Assembly (NCBI GenBank): GCA_964487255.1
Contig: CAZAQV010000002.1
Span: forward strand, 1 to 64,000
Source: CAZAQV01 sp964487255
GTDB lineage: Bacteria; Myxococcota_A; Polyangia; Polyangiales; CAZAQV01
Reading direction: 5' to 3'
Length of the DNA: 64,000 bases
Shown here: piece by piece, positions 1-6,860 of the stretch
Layout of the letters: the number at the start of each line of letters is the position of its first letter
How positions within the stretch are numbered: position 1 is the first letter of the stretch
Translations under genes and position numbers: made by a program
The notes under the pieces: generated by a model
Told to the model about the DNA's origin: nothing
The model's database searches: none
What the model saw: only the letters and a program-made list of their open reading frames with translations

Positions 1-50
1 TCACAACCCGATCCACGGCGCAATAGGATCAAATCTCTTCTGCCAGGGAA

Positions 51-1682
51 CTAGCGGGCGTTTTGTTGTTCGTTCTGATCGAGTAGCGACTGATTCACGA
101 GGACGGCCTTGTCCTTGTCAGCCTTGGAGCGCAAATCGCGCAGGTACATGGCGACCGCCTCGTAGCGCTTGGCCTGAATGAGCCCGGTCTGAATACGCTC
201 TTGGACCTCATCCGTATACTTGGCGTTGGTCGCACGCTCACGCTCGACCAGCTTGACCACGTAATAGTCTCCGCCGACTTCTTGCGGCTCGGGCGCGAAA
301 GGCTTCTCCAGGGAAAGCTCTTCAAACACGAGCGTCCCTAGTGCACTCGACTCTACACCCGAGATAGGCGAATCGAGCTTACCAAAGGAGCGCGTTTCGT
401 CATGCCTGGGTGCCTTCGAGTCACGTGGGTCGACTTCATCCTCGGCCGGTGTTTCGCCCTCTGCAAGCGGCGGCAACCCAGCCAACTCACGGTCGAGCGT
501 CTGCGCGCTCTTGCCGCCCTTCCAACTTGCAAGCGTCTTCTGAGCTGCCTCTTTGGCCTTGCTTCGCGCCAGCTCGTCACGGAGTAGTGTCTCACCGATC
601 TCAAGCTTGGCTTCTTCGACCGGAACATCGCCCTCGCGGAAGGCCTCTGCCTTGAAAATGTAGTAGCCCTGCGGAGTCTCGACCAAGTCCGAAACCTGGC
701 CGGCCTCAAGCGCGAAAACTGTCTCGTCAAAGATGGCTGGCCGGCGGTTTTTGGGTGTGTAACCGAGGTCACCCCCCCGCGCTTTGCTGACTTCTTCTTC
801 AGAGTTCTCTCGCGCCAACTTGGCGAAGTCTACCCCCGCCTTGGCTTTCCGAAGCACGGTTTCGGCCCGTTTCTTGGCTTCGAGTTTCTGTTCCTCGGTC
901 GCGTCCTCTGCGATCTTGATCAAGATCTCGCGTGCGCGAACCTGTTTTTCCAATCCTGTGTACTTATGCTTGAGTCGCTCGTATTCAGCATCAACCTTCT
1001 CTTGATTGGCAGCAACCCATGCTTTGATCTCAGCCTCGGTCGGGTCGATCGCATCGGCGTAGAAAGAGGGTCTGAACCTAAAATACTCGATCTTCGCGCG
1101 CTCGGCTTCGCCTACGTAGGTCTGCCACACCTCCTGCGGAGAGACAGCGACAGCTGCACCAACGACATTGCGCATGCGATCGGCGAGCTGCTCTCGCGCC
1201 TGTGACCGCGCAAACTCACCGGGCGTGCGGCGGAGCCCATTGGTGATGAAGTTCTTCATCAGTTCTTTGTCAATCTGACCATCCTTGTCCTTGGTCGGGA
1301 TGCCGATCGGCAAGGCATTGGCGTCGACCGTTACCAACGCTGCGCTGTTGTCGAGCACGTATTCCATCGCCTCCACATCCGAAATCTGAAAGCCAAGCTT
1401 CTCCGCCTCTTGCGCGAGAAGCTCACGGTTGACGAGGCCGTTGACGACGCGTTGCTGCGCTGAAGGCAAGCGACCGAAAGGAGAACTCTCGAGAAGCCGC
1501 GTGCTGGCTTGGACATCGCGGAGGGTCAGACCTTGATCACGGACTTCGATGGCCAGGGACTTGCCTGAAACACGCAGACCGTCCGCTTGCGGACCGAACT
1601 GCAGAATGAACGCAAGCGAGATCAGCGCGATGATGAAAACGACCGCGTACTTGCCAAATCGTTGAAGAATACTCTCGAGCAT
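51..1682 (-). CDS. ppiD: PpiD/SurA-like periplasmic peptidyl-prolyl isomerase (membrane-anchored foldase)
   Basis: A 543-residue protein with a short cytoplasmic N-terminus, one membrane helix at about residues 12-30, and a periplasmic part. The latter has a SurA_N-like helical region (about 35-200) and one parvulin rotamase domain (about 245-350, containing the typical GGDLGY motif and a TPQGYYIF segment). This is the PpiD layout, although E. coli PpiD is longer (about 620). It is expected to help newly exported proteins fold at the inner membrane. The start is the ATG just ahead of the membrane helix. The region past about 400 is less conserved and acidic. No promoter was recognised. PpiD rather than soluble SurA is inferred from the anchor. 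Confidence 0.85.
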   Translation of the reverse strand: MLESILQRFGKYAVVFIIALISLAFILQFGPQADGLRVSGKSLAIEVRDQGLTLRDVQASTRLLESSPFGRLPSAQQRVVNGLVNRELLAQEAEKLGFQISDVEAMEYVLDNSAALVTVDANALPIGIPTKDKDGQIDKELMKNFITNGLRRTPGEFARSQAREQLADRMRNVVGAAVAVSPQEVWQTYVGEAERAKIEYFRFRPSFYADAIDPTEAEIKAWVAANQEKVDAEYERLKHKYTGLEKQVRAREILIKIAEDATEEQKLEAKKRAETVLRKAKAGVDFAKLARENSEEEVSKARGGDLGYTPKNRRPAIFDETVFALEAGQVSDLVETPQGYYIFKAEAFREGDVPVEEAKLEIGETLLRDELARSKAKEAAQKTLASWKGGKSAQTLDRELAGLPPLAEGETPAEDEVDPRDSKAPRHDETRSFGKLDSPISGVESSALGTLVFEELSLEKPFAPEPQEVGGDYYVVKLVERERATNAKYTDEVQERIQTGLIQAKRYEAVAMYLRDLRSKADKDKAVLVNQSLLDQNEQQNAR

Positions 1683-1733
1683 AGGGCGCGCACCTTACCC
1701 CGGATGGCGGCCGCGCGCTACGCCCCAGCTCTA

Positions 1734-2357
1734 TTAGGGCTTTTGACGGGTACGACGCTTGAGGTCCTGCTTAAAAAGGCTGGGCACGTGGAGCATCCAT
1801 TGGTGAATCGAAGAGCGTACCGCCCCCGCCAAGATTCCTGTACCGATGTCGGCCATGACGCCAAACGAGACGAGCGTGCGGCCCCCCTTGTACGGTGAGA
1901 TCTTCACAAAGCCCCACCCTTCCCGGATGTCGTTGGGATACTTGGTGGAAAGCCTGAACTGCGCGGCGCGGATGGTCTCATTGGCCTTGATGGCCATATG
2001 GTAATGGGCGCGGACCGGCCCTTCGGAGTGCTCAAGCCGCAGGACGACGCCGTTTGCGGTCCGCCCCACGACTTTGCTTTCGTCGCATTGCGGTAAGAAG
2101 TGCTTGTAGCGCCCAAAATCCCGAAACCCCTTCCAAACGAGCTCAGGCGACGCGTCCACAACCTGCCAGCTCGTGCCACCTACGAGCTTGAGGTTGCCCA
2201 AGGCCTTGGTTTCATAGCGGGTCACGAGCTTTCCACTGTCGAGTCGGCGTTGCTCCGTTTTTGTGAAGTCAGCTTTCGCTGTCGCCAGATCGCCCCCCAG
2301 GACGGCAAACAAAGCCGCAATCAAGGTGAGGTAGAGAATACAGAGACGCTGAAACAT
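1734..2357 (-). CDS. Secreted SRPBCC/START-like domain protein
   Basis: A 207-residue protein with an N-terminal signal peptide (hydrophobic stretch about residues 5-25, cut probably after an Ala-rich site). The remaining domain resembles the SRPBCC (polyketide cyclase/START-like) ligand-binding fold: a VDASPELVWKGFRDFGRY segment matches the usual start of the domain, followed by alternating strands and a long C-terminal helix. These domains bind lipids or other hydrophobic molecules; a periplasmic one could carry a lipid, but the ligand cannot be read from sequence. It lies just upstream of ppiD on the same strand (51 bp), so co-transcription is possible. Confidence 0.6.
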   Translation of the reverse strand: MFQRLCILYLTLIAALFAVLGGDLATAKADFTKTEQRRLDSGKLVTRYETKALGNLKLVGGTSWQVVDASPELVWKGFRDFGRYKHFLPQCDESKVVGRTANGVVLRLEHSEGPVRAHYHMAIKANETIRAAQFRLSTKYPNDIREGWGFVKISPYKGGRTLVSFGVMADIGTGILAGAVRSSIHQWMLHVPSLFKQDLKRRTRQKP

Positions 2358-2494
2358 GGGTCTTTTTAGGTTTACCTAGGGATCAGACGCTCTGCCAGCC
2401 TCGAATGTTCAATCCCAACTTGGAGGGAGGCCAAGGCTTGGCTATTCTCGTACATCTACGGTATGGGCATGGGGGAAACCTCGGAGAATCTGGA

Positions 2495-3043
2495 GTGACT
2501 GAGTCAGGAAGCAACAAGAAGTACGCGATTGTGGGACTAATTCTCCTCTTAGGTGCCGGCTTGCTCGTTTGGCTGGCCCTACCCAAACAACCCCCACCAC
2601 CGGTTGAGGAACCAAAGGTCAAGACCATCGAGCGCTCGACCACGATGGAGCCCACGATAGAGATTCCGGAGGCCGTTCCAGACGCAAGCCTCCCGGAAGA
2701 GCAGCCCAAAGTTAGAGTTCGTTACGTGCGAAGCAGCTGGGAGTGTAGCGGCAACATCGAGCAGGCAGCAGCCAAAGCGGTCATCCGCAAGAACAGCCGT
2801 CAGGTCCGCAGCTGCTACGAACGCCAACTACGTTCGAACAACCTGCTCGAAGGCAAGCTGATGCTTCACATGCGTGTCGACAACAAGGGCAGGGTTACCG
2901 CCACCAACATTGGCGGTAGCCTCAATGACAAAGACGTCACCGCATGTGTTCGTCGTGTCGCGCAGTCATGGAGTTTTCCTGCACCGAAGGGCGGCTCGTG
3001 CGCGGTCGTTGCCGCGCCGTTCAACCTGACACCCAAGAGCTAG
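2495..3043 (+). CDS. AgmX/PglI C-terminal domain protein (envelope/motility type)
   Basis: A protein of about 182 residues with one N-terminal membrane helix (about 9-30), a Pro-rich linker and a C-terminal domain of the AgmX/PglI type. Conserved features are SCYERQL, EGKLMLHMRVDNKGRV, a Cys in TACVRR and the final FPAP plus a beta strand. The fold resembles TonB C-terminal domains. AgmX and PglI are linked to gliding motility in Myxococcus, but the domain occurs in many myxobacterial envelope proteins, so motility is not proven. I chose the GTG at 2495 because GGAG lies 8 bases upstream and the helix then starts the protein; an ATG at 2405 would add 30 unlikely residues. Confidence 0.7.
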   Translation: MTESGSNKKYAIVGLILLLGAGLLVWLALPKQPPPPVEEPKVKTIERSTTMEPTIEIPEAVPDASLPEEQPKVRVRYVRSSWECSGNIEQAAAKAVIRKNSRQVRSCYERQLRSNNLLEGKLMLHMRVDNKGRVTATNIGGSLNDKDVTACVRRVAQSWSFPAPKGGSCAVVAAPFNLTPKS

Positions 3044-3456
3044 TTCGCACGGGCTTGTCGATACAGCCCCACAATCGCTATGCTGCTGAGCGCAACCGCC
3101 AGAGTCACCGGCAAAAGCTGCGCGCCAAAAAAAAGTACGATAACCGCCAGTAGTGCAGGAGCCTGCACGAGCGAAGCGCCGACGCAAAACCCGACAATGC
3201 TTGCCGCCCTGTTTGGCTTCGCTTGCGCCGCACGAGCAACTCGCAAACCGACAATGGTAAGCGCGGCTGTAGCCAGCAACAAGGCCCACGCCAGCGGCGT
3301 GAGAACAGGCTCAAGTTCTTGCCGAATACCGATAAAATCAGGCGGTAGCATGAACGCACGAATCATCTTTTCGCTCAGCAATCCGAAGGGCAATGCCAGA
3401 AATGTCGCTAGCCCGAGCACACGAAGCGTGGGTTTCGTGTCATCGTGATCATCCAT
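3040..3456 (-). CDS. Small integral membrane protein, unknown function
   Basis: About 138 residues with an acidic, charged N-terminus (MDDHDD) and about four hydrophobic segments: LGLATFLALPFGLL, LAWALLLATAALTIVGL, an Ala-rich one around IVGFCVGASLVQAPALLAVIVL, and LLPVTLAVALSSIAIVGL. No family was recognised. Its stop codon overlaps the stop of the convergent AgmX-like gene in the shared tetramer CTAG at 3040-3043. If it starts at MDDHDD, its ATG overlaps the ATG of divergent gloB in CATG at 3454-3457. An earlier ATG at 3468 or 3495 would instead place its start inside gloB. Confidence 0.5.
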   Translation of the reverse strand: MDDHDDTKPTLRVLGLATFLALPFGLLSEKMIRAFMLPPDFIGIRQELEPVLTPLAWALLLATAALTIVGLRVARAAQAKPNRAASIVGFCVGASLVQAPALLAVIVLFFGAQLLPVTLAVALSSIAIVGLYRQARAN

Positions 3457-4207
3457 GTCACTTCGCATCGTCCCCGTTCCCTGTCTGCGAGACAACTATG
3501 CTTACATCGTCAAGCCCCCGGATACGAACAAAGTCGCAGTGGTCGATCCGTCCGAGGCCGCGCCCGTCCGACAGGCGCTCGCGGCAGAAGGCTTCGCACT
3601 CGATGAGATTTGGATCACTCACCATCACTGGGATCACGTCGACGGCGTCAAGGAGTTGAAGAACGACTTCGATGGTCCGATTCGAGCAAGCCAGTTCGAC
3701 AAAAAGAATCAACGCATCGAAGGGCAAAACATCGCACATCAAGATGATGATTCGTTCTCTTTCGCCGGACACGATGTCCGGGTCCTGACGATACCGGGCC
3801 ACACCCTAGGAGCCATCGCGTACATCACGGATGGAAACGTGTTCACGGGCGACACGCTTTTTCTGGCGGGATGCGGGCGACTGTTCGAAGGCACCCCTAC
3901 GATGATGGCCGACTCCATTCTCAAGTTGAGAGCACTGCCGGCCGAGACGAATATCTACTGCGGGCACGAATATACCGTGAACAACCTGAAGTTCGCGCAA
4001 ACTGTCGAACCCGACAACACACAGGTTCGGGTCGAGCTTGAGAAAGCCGAACAGAGGCGAGCCGCTGGAGAGCCCACGGTACCATGGACACTCGAGCGCG
4101 ATGCAGCGGTCAACCCGTTCCTGCGCTTCGACCTGCCGCACCTGCAAGGTACGCGCACACCAGAAGAGTCGTTCGGCGCCCTGCGCGAAGCCAAAGACAA
4201 CTTCTAA
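3455..4207 (+). CDS. gloB: Hydroxyacylglutathione hydrolase (glyoxalase II)
   Basis: A 250-residue metallo-beta-lactamase-fold enzyme. The metal-binding THHHWDHVDG motif is at about residues 55-64; the further ligands are the His of IPGHTLG, the Asp of FTGDTLF and the His of CGHEYT. The C-terminal glyoxalase II domain is present (AVNPFLRFD, TPEESFGALR). It hydrolyses S-D-lactoylglutathione to D-lactate and glutathione in methylglyoxal detoxification. The length is normal for the family (about 250-258). The start ATG touches the start of the divergent membrane-protein gene, leaving no intergenic space. A hairpin follows the stop. Confidence 0.9.
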   Translation: MSLRIVPVPCLRDNYAYIVKPPDTNKVAVVDPSEAAPVRQALAAEGFALDEIWITHHHWDHVDGVKELKNDFDGPIRASQFDKKNQRIEGQNIAHQDDDSFSFAGHDVRVLTIPGHTLGAIAYITDGNVFTGDTLFLAGCGRLFEGTPTMMADSILKLRALPAETNIYCGHEYTVNNLKFAQTVEPDNTQVRVELEKAEQRRAAGEPTVPWTLERDAAVNPFLRFDLPHLQGTRTPEESFGALREAKDNF

Positions 4208-4220
4208 AGGCAGGAGCCCC

Positions 4221-4242
4221 TATTGTTCCACCTGGAGCAATA
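4221..4242. terminator. Hairpin after gloB, possible terminator
   Basis: The arms TATTGTTCC and GGAGCAATA pair over 9 bp (one G-T wobble) around a 4-base loop, 14 bases after the gloB stop. No T-run follows, so it would not be a classic intrinsic terminator; it may be an mRNA 3' end stabiliser. Confidence 0.35.
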
Positions 4243-4294
4243 GATACTCCGGGAATTTCTGATCGCTGCGCTTCCTCTTCCGCACTCAGTAAAT

Positions 4295-6850
4295 ATGAGA
4301 CGTGGATTTTTCTACAACGTTGATTCCTTTTTTCGACTTATGCTTGTCGCGCTGTGTGCGGCCGCTTGCCAAGGGGAGGCTGGCTTTCAAGCCGATGCAG
4401 ATGCCGGCCCTGGCTCCGCCAATGGCGAAAGCCCGGAAGTCGGCTCGGCCAATCTTCGAGCGACAAGTGGAGAACTCGTCACGCTGGATGCGTCGAACCT
4501 GCTCGGCCTGCAAGGTGCGACGTACTACTGGTCGCAACTTTCAGGACCCGCGGTTACGTTGGGCGCACCCAGCGAACAAGTTCAGAGTTTTGTCGCTCCA
4601 ACCGTAGACGAGGTCGACTTTGTGCTCTTGGGACTCGATGCTATCGCGAACGAGATCGCTGTTAAAACCGTGATCACGATCACGATCGTCCCAGCGGGGA
4701 CGACTGTGCCACCGACCTGCGATGATGGCGTACAAAATGGCGACGAAACAGGCGTCGATTGCGGCGGTTCGTGCCCCCCCTGTCCGCCCGAAGAGGTCTG
4801 CGGCGACAACACCTGCAGCAGCGGCGAAGATTGCAGCAGCTGCACGTGGGATTGCGGCGTTTGTCAGACGTGTGGTGATGGGACCTGCGATGCGGGCGAG
4901 GATTGCGCTTCCTGTGCATCCGACTGCGGCACATGTCAGACGCCCGATGTCTGCGGTACGCTTGCCGACGCCTGTCACAGCGATCCANNNNNNNNNNNNN
5001 NNNNNNNNNNNNNNNNNNNNNNNNNNNNNNNNNNNNNNNNNNNNNNNNNNNNNNNNNNNNNNNNNNNNNNNNNNNNNNNNNNNNNNNTGGGCGACAGCGA
5101 CTACTGTTCCGACGCTTGTCCCTGCGGCTATGGGGAGGGCGATTGCGACAGTGACTCAGACTGCCAGGACGGGCTCGAATGCGAACACAACATCGGCGCC
5201 GACTTTGGCCGCGACTCGGGGGAGGACTTGTGCGTGTTGCCCGGCTACCCGAGCAATCAAGATCAATGCACGTCGTCGCCTCAACCCGAGCCCGAGCCAA
5301 GCTGCGGCGATGGAACCTGCGATGCGGGCGAGGACTGCGCTTCCTGTGCATCCGACTGCGGCATATGTCAGACGCCCGATGTCTGCGGTACGCTTGCCGA
5401 CGCCTGTCACAGCGATCCACTGGGCGACAGCGACTACTGTTCCGACGCTTGTCCCTGCGGCTATGGGGAGGGCGACTGCGACAGTGACTCAGACTGCCAG
5501 GACGGGCTCGAATGCGAACATAACATCGGCGCCGATTTTGGCCGCGATTCGGGGGAGGACCTGTGTGTGCTGCCTGGGTATCCCAGCAATCAAGACCAGT
5601 GCACGTCGCCTCAACCTGAACCTGAGCCGAGCTGCGGTGATGGAACCTGCGATGCGGGTGAAGACTGCGCTTCCTGTGCGTCCGACTGCGGCACCTGCCA
5701 GACGCCTTCGAGCTGCGGTGATGGGACCTGCGATGCCAATGAATCATGTAGCTCCTGCAGCGCGGATTGCGGAGCGTGCCCTGCGCCTTCTACCAGCGAT
5801 ATCGAAGGCTTCGGAGCGCAGACTCTTGGCGCAGATGGCTGTAGCAACCCTCAGACCTACCACGTCACGACGTTGTCGGACTCAGGCGACGGCTCATTCC
5901 GTGACGCCATCTCGCAAGGTTGCCGACACATCGTCTTTGATGTTGGCGGCACCATTGTGCTTAGGGACGACCTCTCGATTGAAGATTCCTTCATCACCAT
6001 CGATGGCTCGACGGCGCCTGCTCCCGGAATCACCTTTGAGCATGGCGCCGATTACAAACTCACCATCAAGGCCGACGAAGAGGATGTGCACGACATCATC
6101 GCGCGCTACCTCCGCTCGGTCGGTCCCGGTGGTCACCCAGATTCGTCACAAGACTTTTGGGGCTTTGATGCCGGAGGTTCCGGAGATATCTACAACGTGG
6201 TGCTCGAACACCTCACGCTCACGGGAGCCACGGACGGGATCTTCGACTTCAATGCCGATGAAACAAGAAACGCGTACTACAATATTACGCTCGCCTATAA
6301 CTTTATTCACACCCAATATCGCGCTGCCTCGATCCGAGGACCCAAGAACATCACGGTTCATCACAACGTGTGGGCGCGCGTAGACGACCGCGGGCCCAAG
6401 TATTCGGACCAGGCCGAGGCGCACCACATCAATAACGTGCACTACCAGTGGGGCTACATCTGCCATCGAAACGATCCGCATGGCCTTTCGCTCGACTCCG
6501 ACGGTATTGTCGACCCGAAGGTGCTCGCCGAATACAACTACCTGCAACCGGCCGACACCCCATCCTGTGGACGCAATGCAGACGACGCGATTTACTACCG
6601 TACCGGAGTGGGGGGCTCACAGCTATTCCTGCGAGAGAACCATCTTCCACCCGAGGAAAACGACACCAGCAGCGTTTCATCCCCGCCGATTTCCGTGCCT
6701 TCGTGGGCGGCGGTCACGGTGACACCCGTCAACCAACTCGGCGACGCGCTCGTTCCGTGTGCCGGCACGCACTACCCCACGCAGGCTGAGCGGGACTTGC
6801 TTCGCGAAGTCTCACTTGCGGTTGGCGGTCAAGGAGGAGCTTGTCAGTGA
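4295..6850 (+). CDS. Cys-rich repeat lipoprotein with C-terminal pectate-lyase-like beta-helix (contains assembly gap)
   Basis: The reading frame stays open over 851 codons if the 100-N gap is kept in frame. The N-terminus is a lipoprotein signal (hydrophobic LMLVALCAAAC, Cys at about residue 24). Residues about 40-140 form a beta-sandwich-like module. Cys-rich modules follow, with motifs such as CGDGTCDAGEDCASC, each about 20 residues, and a longer repeated block with CGYGEGDCDSDSDCQDG. The C-terminal 330 residues (from about 520) resemble polysaccharide lyase family 1: the domain opens with EGFGAQTLG, then FRDAI, IVFDVGGTI, ITIDGSTAP and HHNVWARVDDRGPK. It is likely a surface enzyme or binding protein for pectin-like polysaccharide; activity is not proven. 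Cys motifs may be disulfide-bonded. Confidence 0.7.
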   Translation: MRRGFFYNVDSFFRLMLVALCAAACQGEAGFQADADAGPGSANGESPEVGSANLRATSGELVTLDASNLLGLQGATYYWSQLSGPAVTLGAPSEQVQSFVAPTVDEVDFVLLGLDAIANEIAVKTVITITIVPAGTTVPPTCDDGVQNGDETGVDCGGSCPPCPPEEVCGDNTCSSGEDCSSCTWDCGVCQTCGDGTCDAGEDCASCASDCGTCQTPDVCGTLADACHSDPXXXXXXXXXXXXXXXXXXXXXXXXXXXXXXXXXXGDSDYCSDACPCGYGEGDCDSDSDCQDGLECEHNIGADFGRDSGEDLCVLPGYPSNQDQCTSSPQPEPEPSCGDGTCDAGEDCASCASDCGICQTPDVCGTLADACHSDPLGDSDYCSDACPCGYGEGDCDSDSDCQDGLECEHNIGADFGRDSGEDLCVLPGYPSNQDQCTSPQPEPEPSCGDGTCDAGEDCASCASDCGTCQTPSSCGDGTCDANESCSSCSADCGACPAPSTSDIEGFGAQTLGADGCSNPQTYHVTTLSDSGDGSFRDAISQGCRHIVFDVGGTIVLRDDLSIEDSFITIDGSTAPAPGITFEHGADYKLTIKADEEDVHDIIARYLRSVGPGGHPDSSQDFWGFDAGGSGDIYNVVLEHLTLTGATDGIFDFNADETRNAYYNITLAYNFIHTQYRAASIRGPKNITVHHNVWARVDDRGPKYSDQAEAHHINNVHYQWGYICHRNDPHGLSLDSDGIVDPKVLAEYNYLQPADTPSCGRNADDAIYYRTGVGGSQLFLRENHLPPEENDTSSVSSPPISVPSWAAVTVTPVNQLGDALVPCAGTHYPTQAERDLLREVSLAVGGQGGACQ
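4871..5705 (+). repeat. Tandem in-frame repeats of about 330 bp encoding Cys-rich modules
   Basis: A unit starting TGYGGYGATGGRACCTGCGA begins at 4871, 5303 and 5633. The second unit is exactly 330 bp; the first is 432 bp as given, or 333 bp if the 100-N run stands for a single C. The third is cut short after the GDGTCDAGEDC module, and another short module follows at about 5713. Units are nearly identical at the DNA level, which explains the failure to assemble. Confidence 0.85.
4988..5087. other. Assembly gap of exactly 100 N
   Basis: The 100-base run of N is a conventional placeholder of unknown true length. The left flank ends ...GATCCA and the right flank begins TGGGCGACAGC. In the intact repeat copy at about 5418 the same sequence reads GATCCACTGGGCGACAGC, so the two flanks differ from a seamless join by one C. 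Confidence 0.98.
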
Positions 6851-6860
6851 AAGCTCAACG

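Noticed and set aside
1..50. A gene fragment at the left edge
   Set aside because: 50 bases downstream of the ppiD stop contain no start codon on the minus strand and no recognisable coding sequence.
4680..6383. Long open frames on both strands inside the Cys-rich lipoprotein gene
   Set aside because: They are frame shadows of a repetitive GC-rich gene and read through the N gap; their products are low-complexity Arg/Ser/Ala strings.
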